Shown here one piece after another: positions 7,579 to 15,796 of a stretch of DNA of 40,701 bases; the first letter of the stretch is position 1; every line of letters begins with the position of its first letter. Below the pieces are notes generated by a model that saw nothing but the letters and a program-made list of their open reading frames with translations, was not told the origin of the DNA and did no database searches. The stretch spans positions 1 through 40,701 of the forward strand of contig DATCJR010000181.1 of assembly GCA_036562685.1 (NCBI GenBank), written 5' to 3'. Position numbers and translations under genes: made by a program. This stretch comes from Clostridia bacterium. GTDB lineage: Bacteria; Bacillota; Clostridia; Christensenellales; DUVY01.

Positions 7579-8094
7579 ATTTTTAAGGATTTAGAAATCA
7601 ATGAAAGGATTCGTGACCGCGAGGTAAGGGTTATTGATGAGAATGGCACCCAGCTAGGCATTATGTCAGCATATGAGGCCAATAGAATAGCGGATGAAAA
7701 GAATCTTGATTTGGTTAAGATTTCGCCCACTGCCAATCCACCTGTTTGTAAGATAATGGATTACGGCAAGTACAGATTTGACGCGACAAAAAGAGAAAAA
7801 GACGCGCGCAAAAATCAAAAAGTAAGTGATTTGAAAGAGATTTGGCTGTCAATGACAATTGACAAGCATGACTTAGAGACCAAGGCGAAACAAGCTAGTA
7901 AGTTTATAGCCGGCGGCGACAAAGTCAAGGTATCCATCAAAATGAGAGGACGCCAGCAAGCATATTCTGATCTTGGTATGGAGGTTATGCAAAAGTTCTT
8001 TGAACTTTTGAAAGACGTTGCAGTTCAAGAAAAGAATGCATATAAAGAGGGCAAAAGTATAATAATGGTACTCTCACCCATGAAAGCAAAGTAA
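7579..8094 (+). CDS. infC: Translation initiation factor IF-3, AUU start
   Basis: 171 residues if it starts at the ATT at 7579. IF-3 binds the 30S subunit, keeps 50S off and checks the start codon. The ATT is 6 bases after GGAGG (7568-7572), and the reading from it ([20 protein letters not shown]) is the standard IF-3 N-terminus. No ATG, GTG or TTG lies in frame near that site. The first in-frame ATG (7663) would delete conserved residues and has no binding site. The N-domain contains [20 protein letters not shown] and [15 protein letters not shown]; the C-domain begins near [17 protein letters not shown]. An AUU start is a known infC trait: IF-3 itself discriminates against AUU, so the protein limits its own synthesis, a control that adds to L20 attenuation. 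It leads the infC-rpmI-rplT operon. Confidence 0.95.
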   Translation: MFKDLEINERIRDREVRVIDENGTQLGIMSAYEANRIADEKNLDLVKISPTANPPVCKIMDYGKYRFDATKREKDARKNQKVSDLKEIWLSMTIDKHDLETKAKQASKFIAGGDKVKVSIKMRGRQQAYSDLGMEVMQKFFELLKDVAVQEKNAYKEGKSIIMVLSPMKAK

Positions 8095-8114
8095 ATTTAC
8101 GGAGGAAACATAAT

Positions 8115-8309
8115 ATGCCTAAAATGAGAAGCCATAGCGGCGCAAAAAAGCGTTTCAGAGTTACCGGCAGCGGCAAACTGAAAAGAGGACAGCAAGGAAA
8201 AAATCATATATTAACTAAAAAACGCCGTAAGACAATAAGAAACTTGCGTCAGACACAATATGTAAGTTCAACGCAAGAAAAAACAATCAAGACTATAATT
8301 CAAGGTTAA
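8115..8309 (+). CDS. rpmI: 50S ribosomal protein L35
   Basis: 64 residues, full length. The sequence is highly basic and has the family opening [21 protein letters not shown] and the central [14 protein letters not shown]35 is a small protein of the large subunit. GGAGG stands 9 bases before the ATG. It lies 20 bases after infC and 17 before rplT, in the standard operon order. Confidence 0.97.
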   Translation: MPKMRSHSGAKKRFRVTGSGKLKRGQQGKNHILTKKRRKTIRNLRQTQYVSSTQEKTIKTIIQG

Positions 8310-8326
8310 TGGAGGCGTGAATAGTT

Positions 8327-8680
8327 ATGAGAATTAAGAGAGCAGTTAACGCAGTTAAAAAGCGTAGAAAAATATTAAGATTAGCAAAAGGTTATTTTGG
8401 TTCAAAATCAAAGCTATATAGAATAGCTCGTCAAGCTGTTATGAAATCCCAGATGTATGCTTACATCGGAAGAAGATTAAAAAAGAGAGATTTCAGAAAG
8501 CTTTGGATTGCACGTATTAATGCAGCAGCAAGAATCAACGGTCTTAGCTATAGTAAGTTTATGCATGGGCTAAAAACAGCAGGCATTAATCTTAACAGAA
8601 AGATGTTGGCAGATCTTGCAGTTAACGACGCAGCAGCATTTTCAGCACTTGCCGAAAAAGCAAAAGCCGCTGTAAAATAA
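8327..8680 (+). CDS. rplT: 50S ribosomal protein L20
   Basis: 117 residues, the usual length. It has the family motifs [39 protein letters not shown] and [17 protein letters not shown]20 binds 23S rRNA early in 50S assembly and is also the repressor of this operon through the leader upstream of infC. GGAGG lies 12 bases before the ATG. The gene ends 11 bases before a terminator, so the operon probably ends here. Confidence 0.97.
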   Translation: MRIKRAVNAVKKRRKILRLAKGYFGSKSKLYRIARQAVMKSQMYAYIGRRLKKRDFRKLWIARINAAARINGLSYSKFMHGLKTAGINLNRKMLADLAVNDAAAFSALAEKAKAAVK

Positions 8681-8688
8681 CAAATATA

Positions 8689-8713
8689 AAAGCCCATGCT
8701 TATGGGCTTTTTT
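8689..8713 (+). terminator. Terminator of infC-rpmI-rplT
   Basis: AAGCCCAT and ATGGGCTT pair around GCTT and run into six T. The T tract ends only 7 bases before the next ATG (8721), so it sits where a ribosome binding site would be expected. Confidence 0.85.
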
Positions 8714-8720
8714 GATAATT

Positions 8721-9470
8721 ATGGAAGTAATAAAATCCCGTTCAAACGAAACCGTAAAAATGCTCAAAAAACTAGACCAAAAAAAATACAGGCAGGAGCT
8801 GGGGCTTTTTTTGGTTGAAGGGCACAAAATGCTAAAGGACTGCATAAAAGCAGGCTTTGAAATCGTTTTGGTGGCTATTTCTGAGTCCAAAGTGCAGGAA
8901 TATGCTGAGTTTTTGAATATTTCCAAAACTGTGATTTTGCAAGACGGGGTTTTTGATAGTGTAAGCGATACCGTAAGTCCGCAAGGAATAATCGCCGTAG
9001 TTTTGCAAAAAAAAGCTACGTTAGCCTTGCCTTCTGGAGATTCGCTTATCTTAGACAATATCAATGATGCGGGCAATGTCGGTACAATGATTCGTACTGC
9101 GGCGGCGGCAGGTATAAGCGATATTTATCTTATCAACTGCGCCGATCCTTATAGTCCAAAAACAATTCGTAGCACCATGGGCGGAATCTTTTTTACGCGC
9201 ATATATGAAATAGAGTATGATTTTCTTGACCAAATTAAGAAAAACAGCGTTATTTTGGGTGCGGATATGATTGGAACTGATTTTAGAAACTATAAGCGCA
9301 GTGGTGGTTTTATAAGCCTTGCAATAGGCAGCGAAGCCAACGGATTAAGTGAACAAGTAAGACAAAAATGTTCGCAATTTTTATCTATACCTATGAAAAA
9401 CACCGAGTCGCTTAATGCGGCGATAAGTGCAGGAATTTTGATGTATTATTTAAGAAGTAAGGAGTTATGA
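8721..9470 (+). CDS. TrmH/SpoU-family RNA 2'-O-methyltransferase
   Basis: 249 residues from the ATG at 8721; an in-frame TTG at 8712 is less likely. It transfers a methyl group from S-adenosylmethionine to a ribose in rRNA or tRNA. The N-terminal substrate-binding domain has LFLVEGHKMLKDC. The knotted SPOUT domain has its three motifs: NINDAGNVGTMIRTAAAAGI (motif 1), IAIGSEANGLSE (motif 2) and IPMKNTESLNAAISAGI (motif 3). The target is not predictable; the domain layout is like RlmB and YsgA-type proteins. In many Firmicutes a gene like this follows rplT. There is no clear ribosome binding site, because the rplT terminator occupies that space. Transcription must come from read-through or from inside rplT. 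yebC follows after 4 bases. Confidence 0.9.
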   Translation: MEVIKSRSNETVKMLKKLDQKKYRQELGLFLVEGHKMLKDCIKAGFEIVLVAISESKVQEYAEFLNISKTVILQDGVFDSVSDTVSPQGIIAVVLQKKATLALPSGDSLILDNINDAGNVGTMIRTAAAAGISDIYLINCADPYSPKTIRSTMGGIFFTRIYEIEYDFLDQIKKNSVILGADMIGTDFRNYKRSGGFISLAIGSEANGLSEQVRQKCSQFLSIPMKNTESLNAAISAGILMYYLRSKEL

Positions 9471-9474
9471 AATT

Positions 9475-10209
9475 ATGTCAGGGCATAGTAAATGGGCTAA
9501 TATCAAACATAAAAAGGAAAAAGGCGATGCTCAAAAAGCAAAAATCTTTACCAAGATTGGCAGAGAAATAGCAGTTGCAGTAAAGCTAGGCGGATCTGAT
9601 CCCAACAGCAATTCCAAACTAAGAGACATAATAGAAAAAGCCAGAGACAACAATATTCCTAACGATAATATAATAAGAAGTATAAAGAAAGCAGCGGGAG
9701 AACTTAACGCCGTAAACTATGAAGAAATCACCTATGAAGGCTATGGTGTAGGCGGCGTAGCTGTTATTGTTGATACTTTGACAGATAACAAAAACCGTAC
9801 AGCGGGCGATGTGCGCCATATCTTTGCAAAATATGGCGGTTCATTAGGAACTACTGGAAGCGTATCTTTTATGTTTGATACCAAAGGGGTAGTTATAGCT
9901 CAAAGAGAAGATGAAAGCAAAGACGATGAAATAATGCTTTTGGCTGTGGATAATGGAGCAGACGACTTTTTGCCGGACGGCGACACTTATGAGATTTTGA
10001 CTGATCCTACTAATATTCACAATCTTAGAAGTAGCTTAGAAAAAGCAGGTGTCAAGGTTGTTTCGGCTGATGTAGATAAAATTCCTCAAACCACAGTTAA
10101 ACTAGACGCAGAAACAGCGCAAAAAATTCAGAATTTGATAGACGCTCTTGAAGAAGACGATGACGTTCAGAATGTTTATCACAATGCTGAATTGCCGGAT
10201 GAAGAATAA
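9475..10209 (+). CDS. yebC: YebC/TACO1-family regulator or translation factor
   Basis: 244 residues, full length. It opens with the family signature MSGHSKWANIKHKKEKGDAQ and KIFTKIGREI. GYGVGGVAVIVDTLTDNKNRT and HIFAKYGGSLGTTGSVSFMF lie in the middle, and the C-terminus is acidic (LEEDDDVQNVYHNAELPDEE). Members have been described as transcription regulators and, more recently, as ribosome factors that relieve stalling at proline-rich stretches. Sequence alone does not separate these roles. AAGGAG lies 9 bases before the ATG. In many bacteria yebC precedes ruvC; here proA and a reverse-strand arg block lie between them. Confidence 0.93.
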   Translation: MSGHSKWANIKHKKEKGDAQKAKIFTKIGREIAVAVKLGGSDPNSNSKLRDIIEKARDNNIPNDNIIRSIKKAAGELNAVNYEEITYEGYGVGGVAVIVDTLTDNKNRTAGDVRHIFAKYGGSLGTTGSVSFMFDTKGVVIAQREDESKDDEIMLLAVDNGADDFLPDGDTYEILTDPTNIHNLRSSLEKAGVKVVSADVDKIPQTTVKLDAETAQKIQNLIDALEEDDDVQNVYHNAELPDEE

Positions 10210-10230
10210 TAATTCTGTTTAGGTCAAGAT

Positions 10231-11475
10231 ATGGAAGATTTTATTGTTAATATCTGTTCGCGAGTTAAAAGTGCAAGTGTAGAGCTTGCATTATATGACA
10301 CACAAAAAAAGAATGCGATTTTGGATCACATCGCTAAGGAATTGTTAAACAACAAGGACTTAATTTTGCGTGCCAATATTGCGGATTTGTCGAATAATAA
10401 AGAAAAGCCTTCTCATTATCTTGACCGTATGAAATTGACCGAAGGACGAATTCAAAGCATTGCTCAAGGCGTAAGAGATGTAATCGCCTTGGATGATCCT
10501 ATAGGTCAGGTTATAGAACAGTTCACTGCACCCAAAAACGGTCTAAAAATTCATAAAGTCAGAGTACCATTGGGCGTAATCGGCATTATTTATGAAGCGC
10601 GCCCCAATGTTACAGTAGATACAGCGGTTTTGTGCCTAAAAAGTTCAAATGCGGTTATTTTGCGCGGCAGCCGTGATTGCATTAACAGCAATACTGTCTT
10701 AGTTGATATTATGAAAAACGCAATAAAAGACGCAGGCGGCAATCCTGATATTTTGGGATATGTAGATTGCACTCACGAACAAGCAATAGGCTTAATGCGC
10801 GCCAATGACTATATAGATGTTTTGGTTCCCAGAGGTTCTGAAAGACTTATAAAAACTGTTGTTCAAAATTCTACAATACCGGTAATAGAAACAGGCACAG
10901 GCAACTGTCATGTGTATGTGGAAAGTTCAGCGGATAAAGATATGGCAGTTGATATCGTAGTAAATGCCAAGGTTTCAAGACCGTCAGTATGCAATGCCGC
11001 AGAGAGCTTGTTAATAGACGAGAGCATATATCAAGAATATTTGCCGTTGATTTGCAATGCATTAACGGAACATGGAGTACAAATTAGAGGCTGCGAAAAG
11101 ACCTGTCAGGTGTTTGATAAAGCAATTCCAGCAACTGAGAAGGATTATTATACAGAATTTTTGGATTATATAATTTCAGTAAAAGTAGTAAAAGATTATA
11201 ACGAGGCGATAGAACATATCAACAAGTACGGAACAAAGCACAGCGAAAGCATTGTTACCAAAAACGATTATATCGCTCGAGAATTTACCAAAAGAGTAGA
11301 TGCGGCGGCGGTTTATGTCAATGCTTCTACCCGCTTTACTGATGGTGGAGAATTTGGTTTTGGAGCCGAGTTGGGCATTTCAAATCAAAAGCTTCATGCC
11401 CGCGGTCCTGTCGGCTTGAAGGAGTTGACTTCGTATAAATATATAATTAACGGCAACGGTCAAATAAGACAGTAA
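10231..11475 (+). CDS. proA: Gamma-glutamyl phosphate reductase
   Basis: 414 residues, full length. It reduces gamma-glutamyl phosphate with NADPH to glutamate semialdehyde, the second step of proline synthesis. The aldehyde-dehydrogenase fold is clear: PLGVIGIIYEARPNVTVD, SNAVILRGSRDCINSN, catalytic Cys254 in SRPSVCNAAESLL, and a late EFGFGAELGISNQKLHARGPVGL. The partner kinase gene proB normally precedes proA but is not in the window. The gene lies 21 bases after yebC with no terminator between, so it is probably co-transcribed with it. The binding site (AGGTCAAG) is weak. Its stop is 6 bases from the stop of a converging small gene. Confidence 0.96.
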   Translation: MEDFIVNICSRVKSASVELALYDTQKKNAILDHIAKELLNNKDLILRANIADLSNNKEKPSHYLDRMKLTEGRIQSIAQGVRDVIALDDPIGQVIEQFTAPKNGLKIHKVRVPLGVIGIIYEARPNVTVDTAVLCLKSSNAVILRGSRDCINSNTVLVDIMKNAIKDAGGNPDILGYVDCTHEQAIGLMRANDYIDVLVPRGSERLIKTVVQNSTIPVIETGTGNCHVYVESSADKDMAVDIVVNAKVSRPSVCNAAESLLIDESIYQEYLPLICNALTEHGVQIRGCEKTCQVFDKAIPATEKDYYTEFLDYIISVKVVKDYNEAIEHINKYGTKHSESIVTKNDYIAREFTKRVDAAAVYVNASTRFTDGGEFGFGAELGISNQKLHARGPVGLKELTSYKYIINGNGQIRQ

Positions 11476-11481
11476 CTATTC

Positions 11482-11688
11482 TTAATAATAGTCTAAGTCA
11501 ATGTCATCTGTATCATCTTCATACAGTTCGTTGTAATCGTCTCTTTTATAATTTTGATGAATTCCGTATAATTCTTCGTAAGCATCAGCTTGCTCATCTG
11601 TTTCAATTCCAGAAGGTATTAATCCTGTGCAGTCACTCATTGATGCGAGATTGTTTACATCATAAGTAATATCATCTTTATTATTCAT
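11482..11688 (-). CDS. Small acidic protein, unknown function
   Basis: 68 residues, starting at 11688 on the reverse strand with a perfect AGGAGG 7 bases before the ATG. The C-terminal half is strongly acidic (YEDDTDDIDLDYY). The middle has a tighter-looking module, LASMSDCTGLIPSG, then ETDEQADAYEELYGIHQ, with the only Cys in the protein. There is no signal peptide or membrane segment. A TATAAT (TTGCATTAATTATATGCG on the given strand, around 11714-11726) lies ~30 bases before the ATG, but no good -35 accompanies it. It converges on proA and is followed by no obvious terminator. I do not recognise a named family. The strong binding site and the shaped middle module argue that it is a real gene. 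Confidence 0.78.
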   Translation of the reverse strand: MNNKDDITYDVNNLASMSDCTGLIPSGIETDEQADAYEELYGIHQNYKRDDYNELYEDDTDDIDLDYY

Positions 11689-11880
11689 TGATTTTCCTCC
11701 TGTATCTTATTGCATTAATTATATGCGTTTTTAGATGTTTTTATAAAAAATCAAAATTACTTTCAGTTATTACCATAATAGGATAAGAAATCAAAAAAGG
11801 TGAAAACCAAAGGACGATATATTCCTGAGTTCAAGATATATTTTAATGAAATTTTTATTATAGATTTTTAAATTTGGTAT

Positions 11881-11908
11881 AAAAAAAGGCGGCCTATTTT
11901 GCCGCCCA
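11881..11908 (-). terminator. Terminator of argG-argH
   Basis: On the reverse strand, GGGCGGC and GCCGCC pair around a short loop and run into seven T. It begins ~10 bases after the argH stop codon. Confidence 0.9.
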
Positions 11909-11917
11909 AAAAATTAT

Positions 11918-13291
11918 TTATAACTTTTTTAATTTTTCTTTCAAAATTTGAGTGCTTTTCAAAACACTCTGCGGCGAAGTTCCGCCCAAACTGTTTCTGT
12001 TTTTTACTACATTATCTAGTTTTACTGCGTCTATTATATCGCTTTCAAAAACATCAGAAAAACTTTTGAATTGATCTAAAGTTAATTGTTCTAATGCGAG
12101 ATTGTTTTTGATACAAAACAGCACTATTTCGCCGGTAAGCTTGTGCGCATCTCTAAAAGGCACGCCTTTTTTGGCTAGATAATCTGCTATATCGGTAGCA
12201 GCTGAATATCCCCCGGAAGCCGACTTATACATCTTTTGAGTGTTGAATTTTGCAGTAGCAGCAACTCTTTCTAGTACATCAAGGCACATATTGACTGTAT
12301 CCTCAGCATCAAACAACGCTTCCTTGTCTTCCTGCATATCTTTGTTATATGACAAAGGCAACGCCTTCAAAAGACATATTGACGAACTCAAATGTCCGGC
12401 AACCCTTGCGGTTTTTGCACGAATAAGTTCAAGCATATCTGGGTTTTTCTTTTGGGGCATTATGCTAGAACCTGTGGAATATTTGTCGTCTAGCGTAATA
12501 AAAGAAAACTCATCACACGCCCAATAAATCCATTCTTCAGATATTTTGGACATATGAATGCATATAATCGAAACGCAAGCAAGATATTCCACCAAAAAGT
12601 CTCTATCCGAAACAGAATCAAGCGAATTAAGAGATATTTCGGAAAAGCCAAGCAACTTACCTGTAAACTCTCGGTCAATAGGATAGGTGGTGCCGGCCAA
12701 AGCCCCGCTTCCAAGCGGCATGACATCAATTCTTTTTTTGGCGTCCATCAGTCTGTCTATATCACGCATAAACATACAAACATATGCATTAAAATAATGT
12801 CCCAAAGTAACAGGCTGAGCTTTTTGCATATGCGTAAAGCCAGGCATAATAGCGTCATTATATTTTTGCGCTAATTCTAATAAAGTATTGCACAGCTTTT
12901 TTAGCTTAAAGACAGTATTGTCAATGCTGTCTTTTAGATACATTCTGATATCCAGCGCAACCTGATCGTTTCTGGAACGCGCAGTATGCAGTTTTTTGCC
13001 TGCATCGCCTATGCGCTTGGTTAATTCCTGTTCTACAAAGCTGTGTATGTCTTCAGCATCTTTTATCTCTAATTTATGGTTTTGTATATCGTCAAGAATG
13101 CTTTCTAGCCCATTGATTATTGCTTCTGATTCTTGATTAGAAATTATCTTTTGCTTTCCAAGCATTTTGGCGTGCGCGATACTGCCCAAAATATCGTGCT
13201 TATATAAGCGCTTGTCAAACTTTAATGACGAATTAAAATCATCGGCAATTTTATCTGTGTTTTGCGTAAAAACGCCGCCCCATAATTTCAT
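11918..13291 (-). CDS. argH: Argininosuccinate lyase
   Basis: 457 residues, full length. It splits argininosuccinate into arginine and fumarate, the last step of arginine synthesis. The opening KLWGGVFTQNTDKIADDFN is typical. TARSRNDQVALDIRMYLKD and PGFTHMQKAQPVTLGHYF carry active-site residues. The family signature loop is GSSIMPQKKNPDMLE, with the catalytic Ser. The N-terminal ATG has AAGGAA 8 bases upstream. It is 10 bases downstream of argG on the same strand, so the two make a reverse-oriented operon. Confidence 0.97.
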   Translation of the reverse strand: MKLWGGVFTQNTDKIADDFNSSLKFDKRLYKHDILGSIAHAKMLGKQKIISNQESEAIINGLESILDDIQNHKLEIKDAEDIHSFVEQELTKRIGDAGKKLHTARSRNDQVALDIRMYLKDSIDNTVFKLKKLCNTLLELAQKYNDAIMPGFTHMQKAQPVTLGHYFNAYVCMFMRDIDRLMDAKKRIDVMPLGSGALAGTTYPIDREFTGKLLGFSEISLNSLDSVSDRDFLVEYLACVSIICIHMSKISEEWIYWACDEFSFITLDDKYSTGSSIMPQKKNPDMLELIRAKTARVAGHLSSSICLLKALPLSYNKDMQEDKEALFDAEDTVNMCLDVLERVAATAKFNTQKMYKSASGGYSAATDIADYLAKKGVPFRDAHKLTGEIVLFCIKNNLALEQLTLDQFKSFSDVFESDIIDAVKLDNVVKNRNSLGGTSPQSVLKSTQILKEKLKKL

Positions 13292-13301
13292 ATCTGTTTC
13301 C

Positions 13302-14516
13302 TTATTTTTTGTTTTTCCAATTTTTTTGCTTCATGGCACGAACTTTTAAAGGCAGTCCGAACAGATTGATAAAGCCTTCCGCATCTTTTTGGTTATATAC
13401 TTCGTCTTTTCCAAAAGTAGCTATATCCATATCATACAGTGAATAAGGAGAAGTAACGCCAGCAGGAATGATATTGCCCATAAAGAGTTTAAGTCTTACA
13501 GTGCCTGTAACGGTTTCTTGCGTCTTATCTACAAAGGCGGATAGACTTTCTCTTAACGGTGTGTACCAGCAGCCGTCATAAACAAGTTCTGCAAACTTAA
13601 TAGCAACCAATTCTTTATAGTGCATTGTAGCGCGGTCTAGAGTTATTTCTTCAAGATTGTTATGCGCTGCGTACAAAATCGAACCCGCAGGATTTTCATA
13701 AACACCTCTTGACTTCATTCCTACGAGACGGTTTTCTACCATATCAGCAACACCTATGCCGTGTTTCGCTCCGATTTCGTTAAGTACGGTAAGAAGTTCG
13801 ACAGGCGAATAGCTTTTTCCGTTAACCTTGACAGGAATACCTTTTTCAAATTCAATTTCCACATATTCAGGGGTTTGTGATGCTTGTGACAAAGGTTTTG
13901 TAACCATCAGCAATGATTCTTTAGGCTCATTGGCAGGGTTTTCTAGATCCTGACCTTCATGCGACAAGTGCCAGATGTTTCTATCCATACTGTAATTGTT
14001 TTGCTTTGTAACAGGAACAGGAATATTGTGCGCTTGTGCATAGTCAATAGCATCTTCACGAGATTTTATATCCCAAATACGCCAAGGTGCAATGATTTTA
14101 AATTCAGGCGCCAAAGCCTTGATTGTAAGTTCAAATCTTACTTGGTCGTTGCCTTTTCCGGTGCAGCCATGCGCTATCGCTACTGCTCCTTCTTTTTTTG
14201 CGATCTCAACCAATCTTTTGGCTATAACAGGACGGGCAAACGAAGTTCCCAAAAGATACTTTTTTTCATATACCGCACCAGCTTTTAAAGTGGGATAGAT
14301 AAAGTCCGTTATAAACTCTTCTTTGAGGTCTTCGATATAGATTTTGGATGCGCCTGTTTTTATTGCTTTTTCTTTTAAAGGCGCAAGTTCTTCGCCTTGA
14401 CCTACATCGGCTGCCATTGCGATTACATCATAATCATAATTTTCTTTTAACCAGCTGATTATAATTGAAGTATCCAGTCCGCCTGAATACGCTAAAACTA
14501 CCTTTTCTTTTGCCAT
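13302..14516 (-). CDS. argG: Argininosuccinate synthase
   Basis: 404 residues, full length. It joins citrulline and aspartate with ATP to form argininosuccinate. The N-terminal PP-loop is [32 protein letters not shown] binds citrulline and aspartate. A long C-terminal helical tail supports the tetramer. AGGAGA lies 7 bases before the ATG. It is the first gene of argG-argH, and a near-perfect promoter lies ~100 bases upstream. ArgR control would be usual, but I cannot point to convincing ARG boxes. Confidence 0.97.
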   Translation of the reverse strand: MAKEKVVLAYSGGLDTSIIISWLKENYDYDVIAMAADVGQGEELAPLKEKAIKTGASKIYIEDLKEEFITDFIYPTLKAGAVYEKKYLLGTSFARPVIAKRLVEIAKKEGAVAIAHGCTGKGNDQVRFELTIKALAPEFKIIAPWRIWDIKSREDAIDYAQAHNIPVPVTKQNNYSMDRNIWHLSHEGQDLENPANEPKESLLMVTKPLSQASQTPEYVEIEFEKGIPVKVNGKSYSPVELLTVLNEIGAKHGIGVADMVENRLVGMKSRGVYENPAGSILYAAHNNLEEITLDRATMHYKELVAIKFAELVYDGCWYTPLRESLSAFVDKTQETVTGTVRLKLFMGNIIPAGVTSPYSLYDMDIATFGKDEVYNQKDAEGFINLFGLPLKVRAMKQKNWKNKK

Positions 14517-14542
14517 AATGATTCTCCTAAATAATTATTATC

Positions 14543-14571
14543 TTGACTAATAATGTTTATATGTTTATTAT
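14543..14571 (+). promoter_or_regulatory. Possible promoter toward ruvC
   Basis: TTGACT (14543-14548), 17 bp, TATTAT (14566-14571) on the forward strand. It lies between argG and ruvC and would give ruvCAB a ~100-base leader. Confidence 0.5.
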
Positions 14572-14613
14572 TGATAATATAACTTAGTAATATAATGCAC
14601 TAAACTATGTATA

Positions 14614-14642
14614 ATTATAAATCAGTATGCATAAATAGTCAA
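14614..14642 (-). promoter_or_regulatory. Promoter of argG-argH
   Basis: On the reverse strand: TTGACT (14642-14637), 17 bp, TATAAT (14619-14614). It gives a leader of ~90 bases before argG. The forward-strand candidate for ruvC lies inside this leader, so the two units would be transcribed across each other. Confidence 0.72.
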
Positions 14643-14676
14643 TCAAAAAGCTAAATAAAATTAAAGGTGATTTTTT

Positions 14677-15171
14677 TTGATAATTTTGGGATTTGACCCT
14701 GGGTTTGCGATTGTAGGCTACGGGGTAATAGAAAAGGATAATAAAGGCGTGGTAAAACCTATTGACTATGGAGTCATAAACACGCCCAAAGACGAAAGCA
14801 TGGCTGTTAGGCTTTCTATAATATACGACCAGATATGTGTTTTGATAGAAAAATTCAAGCCTGATGCAATCGCGATAGAAGAATTGTTTTTTAACACCAA
14901 TACCAAAACAGCTATCAATGTTGCTCAAGCCAGAGGAGTAATTGTGGTTTGTTCAAACAAGTTTTGCGGCTCTCTTTATGAATATACGCCGCTTCAGATA
15001 AAACAGGCCATTACGGGCAACGGCCGTGCCGAAAAGCAGCAGATTCAGTATATGGTCAAAATGATGCTTGGTCTAAAAGCAGTTCCCAAGCCAGACGATG
15101 CTGCGGACGCTTTGGCAGTTGCGCTTACTCACGCCCAAACTAATGACTTATCCAATCAAAATATGCTATAA
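14677..15171 (+). CDS. ruvC: Holliday junction endonuclease RuvC, TTG start
   Basis: 164 residues from a TTG at 14677, with AAAGGTGA 6 bases upstream; the opening MIILGFDPGFAIVGYGVI is the normal RuvC N-terminus. The enzyme cuts four-way DNA junctions as a dimer. Acidic metal ligands are Asp7 (FDPG), Glu68 (AIEELFF) and Asp140/Asp141/Asp144 (KPDDAADALAVALTHA). It heads ruvC-ruvA-ruvB, in which RuvA and RuvB drive branch migration. The gap to ruvA is 39 bases with a good binding site and no terminator. Confidence 0.96.
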   Translation: MIILGFDPGFAIVGYGVIEKDNKGVVKPIDYGVINTPKDESMAVRLSIIYDQICVLIEKFKPDAIAIEELFFNTNTKTAINVAQARGVIVVCSNKFCGSLYEYTPLQIKQAITGNGRAEKQQIQYMVKMMLGLKAVPKPDDAADALAVALTHAQTNDLSNQNML

Positions 15172-15210
15172 TTTTTAAAACATAGGTTTATTAATTTTTT
15201 TGGAGAAATA

Positions 15211-15795
15211 ATGTTTGATTTTATTAGTGGACGCATTGTTGATATACAGGATTCAAGAGTAATTTTAGAAAACAACGGAATAGGATACGAAATCTTTGTT
15301 ACCAACGATACGCTTTCCAAATGCCAAAATAAAGACAAAGTTCAATTATATATATACATGCATATCAAAGAAGACGGAATCAGTCTTTTTGGCTTTTTTG
15401 ACAAATCCGAAAAGCAGATGTTTTTAAGGCTTATTACAGTAAGCGGAATAGGTCCAAAGCTTGCATCTTCTATTCTTTCGGGCATTTCCTGTCAAAAGCT
15501 GGCTTTGGCTATTGCTTCAGGCGATACTTCAGCTTTGAACAAGATAAAAGGCGTAGGCAAAAAGACAGCCGAACGCATTGTCTTGGAACTTAAAGATAAG
15601 ATCGCAACCGAAGACAATATTATGGTTTCGGATACAGACAAGGTTTTGGATATTGGCGACAATATAAACGATGCTATTTTTGCGCTTATGTCGCTGGGTA
15701 TGACCAAAGCAGAAGCTATGGCCGCGGTTAATAAGGTTGCGGATAAATCAATGTCCGCAGAGCAGATTTTGGCCGAAGCATTGAAGAGAGGTTGA
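15211..15795 (+). CDS. ruvA: Holliday junction branch-migration protein RuvA
   Basis: 194 residues. RuvA forms a tetramer that holds the open junction and recruits RuvB. Domain I is the OB fold ([20 protein letters not shown]). Domain II has two helix-hairpin-helix motifs, [19 protein letters not shown] and [20 protein letters not shown]. The C-terminal domain III, which binds RuvB, is [24 protein letters not shown] lies 7 bases before the ATG. The stop is one base from the ruvB start. Confidence 0.96.
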   Translation: MFDFISGRIVDIQDSRVILENNGIGYEIFVTNDTLSKCQNKDKVQLYIYMHIKEDGISLFGFFDKSEKQMFLRLITVSGIGPKLASSILSGISCQKLALAIASGDTSALNKIKGVGKKTAERIVLELKDKIATEDNIMVSDTDKVLDIGDNINDAIFALMSLGMTKAEAMAAVNKVADKSMSAEQILAEALKRG

Positions 15796-15796
15796 G

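Noticed and set aside
7663-8094. ATG at 7663 as the infC start
   Set aside because: It drops 28 conserved residues and has no binding site, whereas ATT at 7579 has GGAGG 6 bases upstream.
14549-14600. ARG boxes for ArgR before argG
   Set aside because: The region is AT-rich with partial inverted repeats, but I could not fit the known ARG-box pattern with any confidence.
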